Origin: CAWACP01 sp963832965
Lineage (GTDB): Bacteria; Acidobacteriota; Terriglobia; Bryobacterales; Bryobacteraceae
Assembly (NCBI GenBank): GCA_963832965.1
Contig: CAWHVW010000007.1
Span: forward strand, 1 to 64,000
Reading direction: 5' to 3'
Length of the DNA stretch: 64,000 nt
The notes under the pieces are model-generated. The model worked only from the letters and a program-made list of their open reading frames with translations, did no database searches and was not told the DNA's origin. Positions 8,667-17,359 of this stretch are shown here, piece after piece. The translations under genes were made by a program, and so were the position numbers. Every line of letters starts with the position of its first letter. Position 1 is the stretch's first letter.

Positions 8667-10538
8667 CTAAACCGACGCGGCCTGAAGGACCGGCGGTTTC
8701 AGTGGTACCCTGAATCCCACCGTGGTGACGCCATGCGCCGAGTGCGCTGCGAATCGCGATTCGGCGCCGTAGCACAACGTCAGGCGACGGCGCACGTTGC
8801 TGAGTCCTACGCCAGGATTATCGCCTCCGGTTTTTCCAAAACTTCGTTCATGCCATTCTCCGGAGTTGACCACCTCGATGAACACTTCGCCCGCCTCGGC
8901 CCGAATGGCCAGACGGACAAAACCGGTGCCCACCCTCGGCGCCACCCCATGCTTCACCGCGTTCTCTACCAGCGGCTGAATGGAAAGCATGGGAATCGCG
9001 GCATGGAGTGCCGAATCGTCGATCGCCAGTTCACTGTGCAGCCGGGGCCCCAGGCGCAGCTCTTCAATCTCCAGATAGGCTCGCACAATACTGAGCTCTT
9101 CCTCAATTTCGATGAACGTGCGATCCGTGCGCAGGAGATAGCGAAAAACATCGGCAAGATTCAACACCAGCCGTCTCGCCTCCGGATTGGAGCGATCGAT
9201 GGTTCCATACAGCGTGTTCAGCGAATTAAACAAAAAGTGCGGATTGATCTGCGCCTGCAAGGTCCGAAGTTCTGCCTGAGAAACCAGACTCTGCATCTGC
9301 AGGCCGCGGAGCTGTTCGACATGTTCCACCACAACCGCGCCAAATTGTCCGAGAACGCCGAAGTCTTCGCTGAGATACCGCCTTCCCCCCTCTCGTGATC
9401 CCAGCAGCAGGTAGTGCGCATCGCCGCGCGAAAAGCGCAACGGAAGCACGGCCCGCACCCACGAGGGCACGGTCCAGTTTGTGGAATCGAGAACGGCGGT
9501 GGGAGCGGCCGGGGCCGGGCCATCGAAGACGGGCTTCTCGGCGAGGTCAAAGCGCGCCGCGCGCAGGAACCTCGCGATGGTCTCCGCGGCGTGCCCCAGA
9601 TAGTCGGCTTCCCCGGCCGCCGCGCGGGCCAGTTGCTGCAGTTCGCGCAGCGCTTCATCCACGTTGGCGCGCAGGAAGATCACACGTGTCAGAAAACTCT
9701 GGATCCGGTTGCGCGCGTGGACGAATAGCGCCAACAGCAGGCAGGCCGAAACAAATAGCACGCCCGCGTCGAAGGGGCGCTGCAGGCGCTCGATAAACTG
9801 AGGCGCCTGGACGATCCGAATGGAGAGAAGGAGAGCCGCGGCGGTTAGCGATGCATTCACGATGAAGCGCAGAAACGCGTCGAGAAGAAGAAACCGGTAG
9901 CCCTGTAACAGGACCAGCAGGGCAAGCGGCAGGCCGGCGTGGTGGAGAGCCACCTCCCTGGACCAGGCGCCGCCGCCGGTGTGTTCGGAACTGAAATGAA
10001 GGAATGAGATGGCGAACAGGAAAAGCCCCATGGCGCCAGCCAGCCGGGAGCCCGCGGCGGGATTGCTGCGACGCCATTCGAGGACCACTGAGATCACGGT
10101 GAGCGCTGTAAAGCCGATCGTTACCAGCAGCAGAGCGGCATTGTGGTAGCGCGGCGCGGGCCTGAATACCTCGGCCACGTGAAGCGCCACCGCGGCGAAA
10201 CTGAGCGCGTATCCGCTGACCCACAATGCGCGGTGTCGCGATTCCAGCGAGATGTGCAGAAGCACCGCCGGCAGCAGACTGAGCACCGAGAAACTCCCGG
10301 CGACGACAATGTCCGCGGCAGTGCCGCTCTTCGGCCCGCTGGCCAGAGCGACGAGGGAACCCAGATTCCAGAGCAGCGCGAGCGACGCGGCCACCACCGG
10401 CAGGCCGCCGCGATCCTCCCGCCCATGGCGCCAATCCAGCAGGAACAGGTACAGAAGCATGCCGAAAACAACGGCGCCGGCGCAGTGCCCGATGGTATTC
10501 ACCAAAACCGGTTCATGAATATTGACCCACTCGGGCAT
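8667..10538 (-). CDS. LytS-type sensor histidine kinase
   Basis: A 623-residue membrane sensor kinase. The first ~330 residues contain repeated hydrophobic segments, probably seven or eight transmembrane helices. A cytoplasmic linker with a GAF-like region follows, then the His_kinase domain with phospho-acceptor His434 in QINPHFLFNSLNTLYG, and the HATPase with NAVKHGV and GVGLSNVRRRL. This domain order is typical of LytS/YehU kinases. The ATG (MPEWVNIHEP) is preceded by GGGAAC, supporting the start. The stop lies 20 bases before the chosen regulator start (2 bases before the alternative ATG), indicating co-transcription. The signal sensed is not evident. Confidence 0.93.
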   Translation of the reverse strand: MPEWVNIHEPVLVNTIGHCAGAVVFGMLLYLFLLDWRHGREDRGGLPVVAASLALLWNLGSLVALASGPKSGTAADIVVAGSFSVLSLLPAVLLHISLESRHRALWVSGYALSFAAVALHVAEVFRPAPRYHNAALLLVTIGFTALTVISVVLEWRRSNPAAGSRLAGAMGLFLFAISFLHFSSEHTGGGAWSREVALHHAGLPLALLVLLQGYRFLLLDAFLRFIVNASLTAAALLLSIRIVQAPQFIERLQRPFDAGVLFVSACLLLALFVHARNRIQSFLTRVIFLRANVDEALRELQQLARAAAGEADYLGHAAETIARFLRAARFDLAEKPVFDGPAPAAPTAVLDSTNWTVPSWVRAVLPLRFSRGDAHYLLLGSREGGRRYLSEDFGVLGQFGAVVVEHVEQLRGLQMQSLVSQAELRTLQAQINPHFLFNSLNTLYGTIDRSNPEARRLVLNLADVFRYLLRTDRTFIEIEEELSIVRAYLEIEELRLGPRLHSELAIDDSALHAAIPMLSIQPLVENAVKHGVAPRVGTGFVRLAIRAEAGEVFIEVVNSGEWHERSFGKTGGDNPGVGLSNVRRRLTLCYGAESRFAAHSAHGVTTVGFRVPLKPPVLQAASV

Positions 10539-10598
10539 ACGTTCCCTACCATAGCGGATCTGCGCGGAAATGTGGGGCAGCGCCGTGCTGCCGGGCAT

Positions 10599-10628
10599 TT
10601 GCGCCCGCTCGCGCGGATTGTTTATACT
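10599..10628 (+). promoter_or_regulatory. Candidate sigma-70 promoter for the ankyrin/kinase unit
   Basis: TTGCGC (10599-10604) and TATACT (10623-10628) are separated by 18 bases, about 125 bases upstream of the ankyrin gene and inside the gap between it and the divergent sensor kinase. The -10 box is strong and the -35 box is weak. This is a sequence match only. Confidence 0.4.
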
Positions 10629-10752
10629 GCCTCCGTGGCCCTTCGAGAGGCCCACGGTCCGCGTGAAGGGCCCAGCCCGCTCGAACATTTCAGCCATAAC
10701 CTGACTTCCCGCCCGAACAACGCGGACACCGGGCAAAAAGGAAGGAAGGTCT

Positions 10753-11769
10753 ATGCCCAGTCTCCCCGCTCGCGCGAATCTCGAGCATTTACGAAACGAA
10801 GCCAAACAACATCTCCACGCCATGCGCGCCTCCATTCCTGGTGCCCGTCTGGCCGATGCCCAGCTCGCCGTGGCCCGCGCCTACGGCTTCGCAAGCTGGC
10901 GCAAGCTGAAGTCCTATGTCGACGCCCTGTACGAAGTCGGGCACCGGCTCATCCAGGCCGTTCGCAGCGGCGACCTCGACACCATCAGTGCCGTCCTCCA
11001 GCGGCATCCGGAACTGGTCGACGCCGCCACTGAACTCGATCGCACCCTTCGCCCCAGTGACACGCACGCCATGCGCCTCATCCATCTCGCTGTCGCCGAG
11101 AACCGCGTCGAGGTCGTCCGCCTGCTCATCAAGCGCGGTGCAAATTTGAACGTCCGCAACGCCGACGGCCGCCAACCCCTCCACGATTGCTTCGAGCTGA
11201 GCCGCGGCGAAATTCAGCAGCTTCTGCTCGACGCCGGCGCGGAACCAGACGTCTGCATGGCCGCCGCGCTCGGCCTGCATGATCGTCTTCGTCAGATCCT
11301 CGAACGCGACGCGTCTCAGGTTAACGACCTCAGCACCGGCCTCTTGCCGCTCGGCTGGAGCAACTACGGCAATCAGTTGGAATCGGCGCGCATTCTGCTG
11401 GCCAACGGCGCCATAATCGACCGTCCGCCGTACGACGCCGTAGCCTGGGGGCCCGTCACTCACGTGGCCCATACCAACATGGCGCGCCTGCTGGTGGAGC
11501 ACGGGGCCAGCCCGAACTGTCAAAACAAGAACGGCGACACGCCAATCCACGCGGCCATCAAGAGCCGCCTGGTGCGGGACCCCACGGCTTTCGTCGAGTT
11601 CCTGCTCGCCTCGGGCGCCGACCCCACCCTCCGCAACCGCGACGGCCGCACGGCGCTGGAAGAAGCGCAGATGCAGTCCGGCCAGAATGCCGAGACCTGG
11701 TTCCCTGCGCGCCCCGTGGGTCCCAAGAAGCTCGTCCGCGTCATCCAACTCCTGAGAGATACTGTCTGA
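10753..11769 (+). CDS. Ankyrin-repeat protein
   Basis: 338-residue protein with no signal peptide. After an N-terminal helical segment containing LADAQLAVARAYGFASWRKL, a module common at the start of bacterial ankyrin proteins, there are ankyrin units such as RLIHLAVAENRVEVVRLLIKRGANLNVRNADG and NGDTPIHAAIK followed by FLLASGADPTLRNRDGRTALEEA. These mediate protein binding. A strong AGGAAGGAAGG site precedes the ATG. The stop is two bases before the GTG of a membrane Ser/Thr kinase, so the two are likely co-translated. A role as kinase partner or substrate adaptor is inferred. Confidence 0.9.
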   Translation: MPSLPARANLEHLRNEAKQHLHAMRASIPGARLADAQLAVARAYGFASWRKLKSYVDALYEVGHRLIQAVRSGDLDTISAVLQRHPELVDAATELDRTLRPSDTHAMRLIHLAVAENRVEVVRLLIKRGANLNVRNADGRQPLHDCFELSRGEIQQLLLDAGAEPDVCMAAALGLHDRLRQILERDASQVNDLSTGLLPLGWSNYGNQLESARILLANGAIIDRPPYDAVAWGPVTHVAHTNMARLLVEHGASPNCQNKNGDTPIHAAIKSRLVRDPTAFVEFLLASGADPTLRNRDGRTALEEAQMQSGQNAETWFPARPVGPKKLVRVIQLLRDTV

Positions 11770-11771
11770 CA

Positions 11772-14417
11772 GTGCTCCAGTGTTCCGTTTGTTCGTCTGC
11801 CATCGCGGCCTATAGCCGGTCCTGCCCGTCCTGCGGCGCCGTCGTGGAACAACTCACCGTCGCCATGGCCAGCCACGCTTCGTCCTCGGCTACCACTGTC
11901 GACGAGGGCCGCTTCCTCCCCGGCACGCTGCTCGCCGAGCGCTACCGCATCATCGGCCGCCTGGGCAAGGGTGGCATGGGCGAAGTGTATCGCGCCACCG
12001 ACATCCGCCTCGGCCAGACCGTGGCCCTCAAGTTTCTCCCTGAATCCACCGCCGCCGATCCGGGCACGCTCGCGCGCTTTCACAACGAAGTCCGCATCGC
12101 CCGCCAGGTGACGCACCCCAACGTCTGCCGCGTGTACGATCTCGGCGAGTTCGAAGGCCAGCCCTTCATCTCCATGGAATACGTGGACGGCGAAGACCTT
12201 GCCTCCCTGCTGCGCCGCATCGGCCGTCTTCCCGTGGACAAAGCCACGGAGATCGCGCGCCGCCTCTGCGCCGGACTCGCCGCCGCGCACACTCAGGGCG
12301 TACTGCATCGCGACCTGAAACCCGCCAACATCATGATCGACGGCCGTGGCCAGGTGGTCATCACCGACTTCGGTCTGGCCGGCATTGAGAACCAGGTGAG
12401 CGGCGCCGAAGTCCGCAACGGCACCCCCGCCTACATGGCGCCGGAACAACTAAGCGGCAAAGAAGTCTCCGCGCGCAGCGACATTTACTCGCTGGGCCTG
12501 GTTCTTTATGAGATCTTCAGCGGCAAGCGCGCCTGGGAAGCCAACAGTCTTCCTGAGCTTCTGCGTCTGCGTGAAGAGAGCGCGCCGCCCGGCCTCTCCA
12601 ACATGGTGCGCGACATCGATCCGGCGGTCGAGCGCGTCATTCTGCGCTGCCTCGAGCCCGACCCCGCGCGCCGGCCCGCCTCCGCACTGGCCGTCTCCGC
12701 CGCGCTTCCCGGCGGGGATGTTCTGGCCGCCGCCCTGGCCGCCGGCGAAACGCCGTCACCGGAGATGGTGGCTGCGGGAAATGCCGGCGAAGGCGTGCGC
12801 CCGTGGATTGCCATCGCCTGCCTCGCCGCAGTGGTCATCGTCGTCGCCGCGCTGGTCTTCTTCAACTCCAGTCAGATGCTCGCGGGCGCCGTGAAGTTCG
12901 ATCTGCCGCCGGACGCGCTGGCGTTTCAGGCGCGCAACTACATTCATCAGTTTGGCTACAGTGCGCCGGTGGAAGACACCGCCCGTGGGCTCGATTACGA
13001 CTACGATTATCTCGACTACCTGAGCAATCGCCACGCCGGCCGCGCGGCATTCACCAGCGCCCGTCCCTCGCCGATCATCTTCTGGTATCGCGAAAGCCCC
13101 CGGGCATTGGCTCCCACCACCTTCCCCAACGCCGGACCGGTGACCACTAACGACCCGCCTCTAGCCCTCTCCGGCATGACTCTGTCGACTCTGGATATCG
13201 CCGGACACCTGCTCGTATTCCACGCCGTTCCGCCGCAGATCGACGAATCGGCCGCGCCCGCGGCAACTCCGCCAGATCCCGCGCCTTTGTTCGCCGCCGC
13301 CGCACTGGACCTCTCCGCCTTTTCTCCCGCTGCGCCGAAATGGACCCCGCTCGCCCTCGCCGACGAACGCCGCGCCTGGACCGGTTCCCTCCCCGGCAAG
13401 CCCCCAACTCCGATCCGGGTAGAGGCAGCCTGGTACCACGGGCGGCCCGTGTATTTCGAATTGATCGGGCCATGGACCAAGCCGGCGCGCATGCCCCAGC
13501 CCGACTCGGGAGACCTCGAGAGCCGTGCCGCGCTGGCCCTTCGCATCCTTATATTTATTGCCGGTCTCGCGCTCGCCTGGTACAACATTCGCGCCGGCCG
13601 CGGAGATCGCCGCGGGGCCTTTCGTCTGGGCATGTTCGTGTTTGTGGTGATGCTGGCGCAACTGCTGCTGCAGGCGCATCACACGGCCACGGGCGCGGAG
13701 ACGGATCTGGTGCTCGAAATTGTTGGCGAATCGTTGTGGGCGGGCCTGGAAATCTGGCTCGCTTATCTCGCGCTGGAACCCTGGGTGCGGCGGCACTGGC
13801 CTCGCACTATGGTGACGTGGGCACGCCTGTTAGCGGGCGACTGGCGCGATGCCCTGCTGGGGCGCGATCTGCTCGTCGGCATCCTGGTGGGACTCGGCTA
13901 CGATCTGGTTTTCGCCGTCTCCATGGCGCTCATGCAGCAAAAGGGCGCGCCGCCCGTAACCAGCGTCGCCCTGGACAAGCTGTTGGGACTGCCGCTGCTG
14001 AGCGCCAGCCTGCTGAACCGCGTCAGCGAATCGCTCGGCGGGGCGCTCATTTTCTTCCTGCTGTTTTTTCTGCTGCGGGTGGCGCTGCGCCGCGAGTGGC
14101 TGGCCGGCATCGCGTTTACGGTGTTGTTCTCGCTCGCGCGAGGCTACTCCAGCGGCTACCCCGCAATCATGATTCCCGCATACGCGCTCATCTACGGCCT
14201 GCTGGTTTTCGTTTTGCTGCGTTTCGGCCTGGCGGCCGTGGTGGCGTGTATCTTCGTGGCGGATATCATGGCCATGTCAGTGTGCACGGCCAATTTCAGC
14301 TCCTGGTACGGAACTTCTTCGCTGGTCGTCTGCCTGTGCGTCATCGGCCTCGCCGCATGGGCGTTCCGCACGTCGCTGGCGGGTAAATCGGTGCTGGAAG
14401 GCGTGCTGGGCGATTGA
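11772..14417 (+). CDS. Membrane serine/threonine protein kinase with N-terminal zinc ribbon and polytopic C-terminus
   Basis: 881 residues from a GTG start. A zinc-ribbon-like element (CSVC...CPSCG) at residues 4-21 precedes a PknB-type kinase domain (~55-320): Gly-loop LGKGGMGEVY, catalytic HRD at 179-181 (HRDLKPANIM), DFG at 199-201, and GTPAYMAPEQLSG. A first transmembrane helix near 345-365 leads to an extracytoplasmic domain of ~220 residues. The last ~290 residues contain about eight to ten hydrophobic helices with no recognised family. The kinase is complete and probably active. The polytopic end suggests sensing of, or fusion to, a membrane process; which one is unknown. Confidence 0.93.
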   Translation: MLQCSVCSSAIAAYSRSCPSCGAVVEQLTVAMASHASSSATTVDEGRFLPGTLLAERYRIIGRLGKGGMGEVYRATDIRLGQTVALKFLPESTAADPGTLARFHNEVRIARQVTHPNVCRVYDLGEFEGQPFISMEYVDGEDLASLLRRIGRLPVDKATEIARRLCAGLAAAHTQGVLHRDLKPANIMIDGRGQVVITDFGLAGIENQVSGAEVRNGTPAYMAPEQLSGKEVSARSDIYSLGLVLYEIFSGKRAWEANSLPELLRLREESAPPGLSNMVRDIDPAVERVILRCLEPDPARRPASALAVSAALPGGDVLAAALAAGETPSPEMVAAGNAGEGVRPWIAIACLAAVVIVVAALVFFNSSQMLAGAVKFDLPPDALAFQARNYIHQFGYSAPVEDTARGLDYDYDYLDYLSNRHAGRAAFTSARPSPIIFWYRESPRALAPTTFPNAGPVTTNDPPLALSGMTLSTLDIAGHLLVFHAVPPQIDESAAPAATPPDPAPLFAAAALDLSAFSPAAPKWTPLALADERRAWTGSLPGKPPTPIRVEAAWYHGRPVYFELIGPWTKPARMPQPDSGDLESRAALALRILIFIAGLALAWYNIRAGRGDRRGAFRLGMFVFVVMLAQLLLQAHHTATGAETDLVLEIVGESLWAGLEIWLAYLALEPWVRRHWPRTMVTWARLLAGDWRDALLGRDLLVGILVGLGYDLVFAVSMALMQQKGAPPVTSVALDKLLGLPLLSASLLNRVSESLGGALIFFLLFFLLRVALRREWLAGIAFTVLFSLARGYSSGYPAIMIPAYALIYGLLVFVLLRFGLAAVVACIFVADIMAMSVCTANFSSWYGTSSLVVCLCVIGLAAWAFRTSLAGKSVLEGVLGD

Positions 14418-14562
14418 ACCGGAACCGGCCCTGCGCCCCAGGGTTCTCATCGACTTTCCCGATGAATTGCGCAGCAGGAGAGGCCGCTTCCGACACTACT
14501 TCGGATACGTTGCCGCAAAGGTCCAGCCGAGCCGCGACAGTGATGGACCCGGCGGAAGCCCG

Positions 14563-15294
14563 CTAGATCTGCGCGGCTCCGCCATCGACGAAAAGCTCCG
14601 CGCCGCTCACAAAACTGGAATCATCCGACGCCAGGAATACGGCGGCCGCGGCGATTTCGTCGGCCTTGCCAATGCGCCCCATCGGAACGCTCGCTATGAT
14701 TTCGGTAAGAGCGTCCTTGGGAAACGGTTCCAGAATGGGCGTGTCGATGGGCCCTGGGCTGATCACGTTCACGCGAATGTTCCGGCCCTTCAAATCGACC
14801 GTCCAGGTTCGCGCAAACGAGCGAATAGCGGCCTTGGTCGCGCTGTAAACGGTGAAGCCCGGGAAGCCTTTGATGGTCACAATCGACCCGGTCATGATCA
14901 CCGATCCTCCATCCCGAAACAGCGCCAACGCTTTTTGGACGGTAAACAACGTACCCTTCACGTTGACATCGAAGACTTTATCGAAATCTTCCTCGGTAAT
15001 GGAGCCTATGGGCGCTAATCCGCCAATGCCCGCGTTGGCAAACAAAACGTCGATCCCGCCTTTGCTCACCTTGACTACTTCGTAGAGGCGGTCAAGGTCG
15101 GCGAGGTTGGCGACATCGCCTCGAACGCCGGTTACGTTGCTGCCGATCTCCTTCACCGCGGCGTCCAGTTCTTTCTGTCGCCGGCCGGTGATGAAGACGT
15201 ACGCTCCTTCCGCCACAAACCGTTTGGCCGTGGCCAAACCAATGCCAGTGCTGCCGCCGGTGATGACGGCAACTTTGCCTTCGAGTTTTCCCAT
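14563..15294 (-). CDS. Short-chain dehydrogenase/reductase (SDR) family oxidoreductase
   Basis: A 243-residue classical SDR. The NAD(P)-binding motif TGGSTGIG is at residues 12-19, NAG at 87-89, catalytic Ser137, Tyr150 and Lys154 (YSATK), followed by PGPIDTP and the C-terminal FVSGAELFVDGGA. An Arg pair (GRR at 37-39) after beta-2 favours NADPH. Substrate cannot be inferred. It stands alone: the flanking 145 bases toward the kinase contain only a weak copy of a dispersed repeat, and the other side is a gene-poor stretch. Confidence 0.93.
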   Translation of the reverse strand: MGKLEGKVAVITGGSTGIGLATAKRFVAEGAYVFITGRRQKELDAAVKEIGSNVTGVRGDVANLADLDRLYEVVKVSKGGIDVLFANAGIGGLAPIGSITEEDFDKVFDVNVKGTLFTVQKALALFRDGGSVIMTGSIVTIKGFPGFTVYSATKAAIRSFARTWTVDLKGRNIRVNVISPGPIDTPILEPFPKDALTEIIASVPMGRIGKADEIAAAAVFLASDDSSFVSGAELFVDGGAAQI

Positions 15295-15747
15295 GATCTC
15301 GACTCTCCACCGGTTGGATGATTTCCGGCAGTCGCTGGGATGCGAATTCTGCGTTTCGAATCGGACAGCGGCTCAGCGCTGTTTCAGAAGTTGATCACGT
15401 GTGGTCCGAAACAACAATGCATACGGGTCGTCACGGATCTTGACCATCTCCTCCCCGGATACGTCCGTCGGCAGTTTCGCTGATGGGCGCTGGTGACTTC
15501 GGTCGGAACCGGATCTCCATTGGCGACGCGGTCGTCCATGTCGAAATCTGCCGCTTCACGGATGTTTCTCACGACCTCTCGCGAGTATCCCCTTGTGATA
15601 CGCAACCGGGCGGTGCAAGCACCGTGGCGAAGTATCCACCGCCAGCTTCCTGCTACCCCGCCGCGCTCCGATCATGATCCTCTGCCCCGACCGGCTCACC
15701 CGGCCCATCCCCCGCCCCTCCCTATAATCAGAACAGCAGTGCCCTGC
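15295..15747. other. Gene-poor stretch with decayed coding sequence
   Basis: This 453-base interval has no convincing intact gene. On the minus strand a short frame (15384-15605) and an out-of-frame continuation look protein-like but broken. The last ~60 bases on the plus strand are pyrimidine-rich and carry TATAAT at 15723-15728, twenty bases before the glycosyltransferase start, a plausible -10 box without a clear -35. Nothing else was recognised. Confidence 0.5.
15384..15605 (-). pseudogene. Possible remnant resembling the C-terminal region of an isoleucyl-tRNA synthetase
   Basis: The segment GYSREVVRNIREAADFDMDDRV resembles the conserved region near the C-terminus of isoleucyl-tRNA synthetases (REVV.RIQ..RK.A.F.V.DRI) with a few residues missing. 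After that the frame degenerates, while another frame on the same strand reads GEEMVKIRDDPYALLFRTTR and DQLLKQR before a stop. Together this looks like a decayed fragment rather than a gene. The assignment is tentative and based on remembered family patterns only. Confidence 0.25.
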
Positions 15748-16494
15748 ATGAAAATCTCCGCCGCGATCATCACGCTGAACGAGGAACGCAAGCTGCCCCG
15801 CGCCATCGAAAGCCTGCGCTGCTGCGACGAAATCGTCGTACTCGACAGCGGCTCTACCGATCGCACTGTCGAGATCGCCGCGAACCTCGGCGCGCGCGTG
15901 ATCCCCAGCGGCTGGCACGGCTACGCCGCTCAAAAGAACATCGCCGCCGAGCAATGTTCCAACGACTGGGTGCTCTCGCTCGACGCCGACGAAGCCCTCA
16001 GCGAAGCGCTGGAAGGTGAGATCTGGCAGATTCGCAAAAACGGCCCCCAGTTCGACGGCTACACCATGCCCCGTCTCGCGCAATACCTGGGCCGCTGGAT
16101 TCTGCACTCCGGCTGGTACCCGGACCGCAAGGTGCGCCTCTTCGACCGCCGGCGCGCGCGCTGGACCGGCGAGTTCGTCCACGAATCCGTGGTGGTGGAC
16201 GGCCGCGTGGGCCACCTGCAATCCAACATTCTCCACTTCACCTTCGAATCGCTGTCGGAGCACCTGCGCGCCATGGATCGCTACACCACGCTCGCGGCCG
16301 AGCAACTCATCGAAAGCAAGGCGCGGGTCGGCTGGACCGATCTGCTGCTCGACCCGGTGTGGACCTTCTTCCGCACCCTGGTGCTGCAGCGCGGCTTTCT
16401 GGACGGCACCGAAGGGTTCTCCATCGCGTACATGGCATCGGTTTACAATTTTCTAAAGTACGCAAAGGTCAGGTTTATGCGGCCCCATGATTGA
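15748..16494 (+). CDS. Family 2 glycosyltransferase (WaaE/KdtX-like)
   Basis: 248-residue GT-A fold transferase. It opens MKISAAIITLNEERKLPRAI, then DEIVVLDSGSTDRTVEIA and the acidic DADEALS (DxD-type metal/nucleotide site), with the WYPDRKVRLFDRRRARWTG...HESV pattern typical of lipopolysaccharide core WaaE/KdtX-like enzymes. It probably adds a sugar to a lipid-linked or core glycan at the inner membrane surface. The ATG at 15748 is the first that gives the family N-terminus. It overlaps the next glycosyltransferase by 8 bases. Confidence 0.9.
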   Translation: MKISAAIITLNEERKLPRAIESLRCCDEIVVLDSGSTDRTVEIAANLGARVIPSGWHGYAAQKNIAAEQCSNDWVLSLDADEALSEALEGEIWQIRKNGPQFDGYTMPRLAQYLGRWILHSGWYPDRKVRLFDRRRARWTGEFVHESVVVDGRVGHLQSNILHFTFESLSEHLRAMDRYTTLAAEQLIESKARVGWTDLLLDPVWTFFRTLVLQRGFLDGTEGFSIAYMASVYNFLKYAKVRFMRPHD

Positions 16495-17359
16495 GACCGC
16501 TCTCGAGCGCCCTCTTAAGATTCTGCACGTCGTTACCGCGGAAGAATCTCCGGCACTGGCTCTGATTGAGAATTTGGCGAAACTCGGCCACCGGCAAACG
16601 CTGCTGGCGCCGACGGGCGCGTCGATTGGCGTCGATGTGGATGTCCAGCCGCTCACGCTGCCAGCCCTTGGGCGGTTGAGCGCGGAATTCGATCTGGTGC
16701 ATGCGCACGATACTCAGGCGCACAGCATGGCCGCGGCCACCGCGCGTGTCCGGGTGATCGCATCGCGCCGGGCGGCATCCGCGATTCAGCGCGGGCCGGG
16801 GTTCCGCTGGAAGTATCGGCGGACAGCGCGCTTCATCGCCGTCTCGCGCTACGTGGAGCGCCTGCTGCTCGATGTGGCCATTCCGGCCGAGCGCATCGCG
16901 GTGGTTTATGACGGTGTTGGCATGGCTGAACCCAGCGCCGGCGACGCCTCGCTCGTGCTGGCGCTGGAATCGAGTCCGATTCTCGCGGGCACCGAAGCCG
17001 TCGTTGCGATTTCGCGTAATCTGGCGGCTGACCTCCCGTGCGCTCGTGTCTTTCTCTACATTGCTACAGCGGAAAGCTCCCTCCTTCCAGTCCTGCAGGC
17101 CATGGCCCACGGTGTTCCCGTCATCGCCAGCCGCGTGGGCGGATTACCGGAAGTCGTCGAGGACCGTTACACCGGCATCCTCGTCAGTAATGACGCGCAG
17201 TCGGTGGCCGATGCGCTCGCACGCGTGCTGGAGCACCCCGAATTCGGGGCGAACGCACGCGCCCGCGTCGCCGAGCGCTTCCGCGTGGATGTGATGGTGC
17301 GCGGTACCCTCGCCGTCTATCGCGAGGTGCTGGCGCCCGCGCAAAGCAGCTCGTCGTAG
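16487..17359 (+). CDS. Shortened family 4 glycosyltransferase
   Basis: 290 residues, against ~370 for most GT4 enzymes. The N-terminal acceptor domain is recognisable (LKILHVVTAEE, FDLVHAHDTQAHSMAAA, FIAVSRYVERLL, VVYDGV). The C-terminal end has AMAHGVPVIASRVGGLPEVVEDRYTGILVSND, the GT4 signature region. Between them the usual donor-domain start with its K-containing loop and the DGPE region is replaced by only ~55 residues. The frame is intact, so this looks like an internal deletion; activity is doubtful or altered. Its 3' end overlaps the convergent glycosyltransferase by 43 bases. Confidence 0.8.
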   Translation: MIETALERPLKILHVVTAEESPALALIENLAKLGHRQTLLAPTGASIGVDVDVQPLTLPALGRLSAEFDLVHAHDTQAHSMAAATARVRVIASRRAASAIQRGPGFRWKYRRTARFIAVSRYVERLLLDVAIPAERIAVVYDGVGMAEPSAGDASLVLALESSPILAGTEAVVAISRNLAADLPCARVFLYIATAESSLLPVLQAMAHGVPVIASRVGGLPEVVEDRYTGILVSNDAQSVADALARVLEHPEFGANARARVAERFRVDVMVRGTLAVYREVLAPAQSSSS

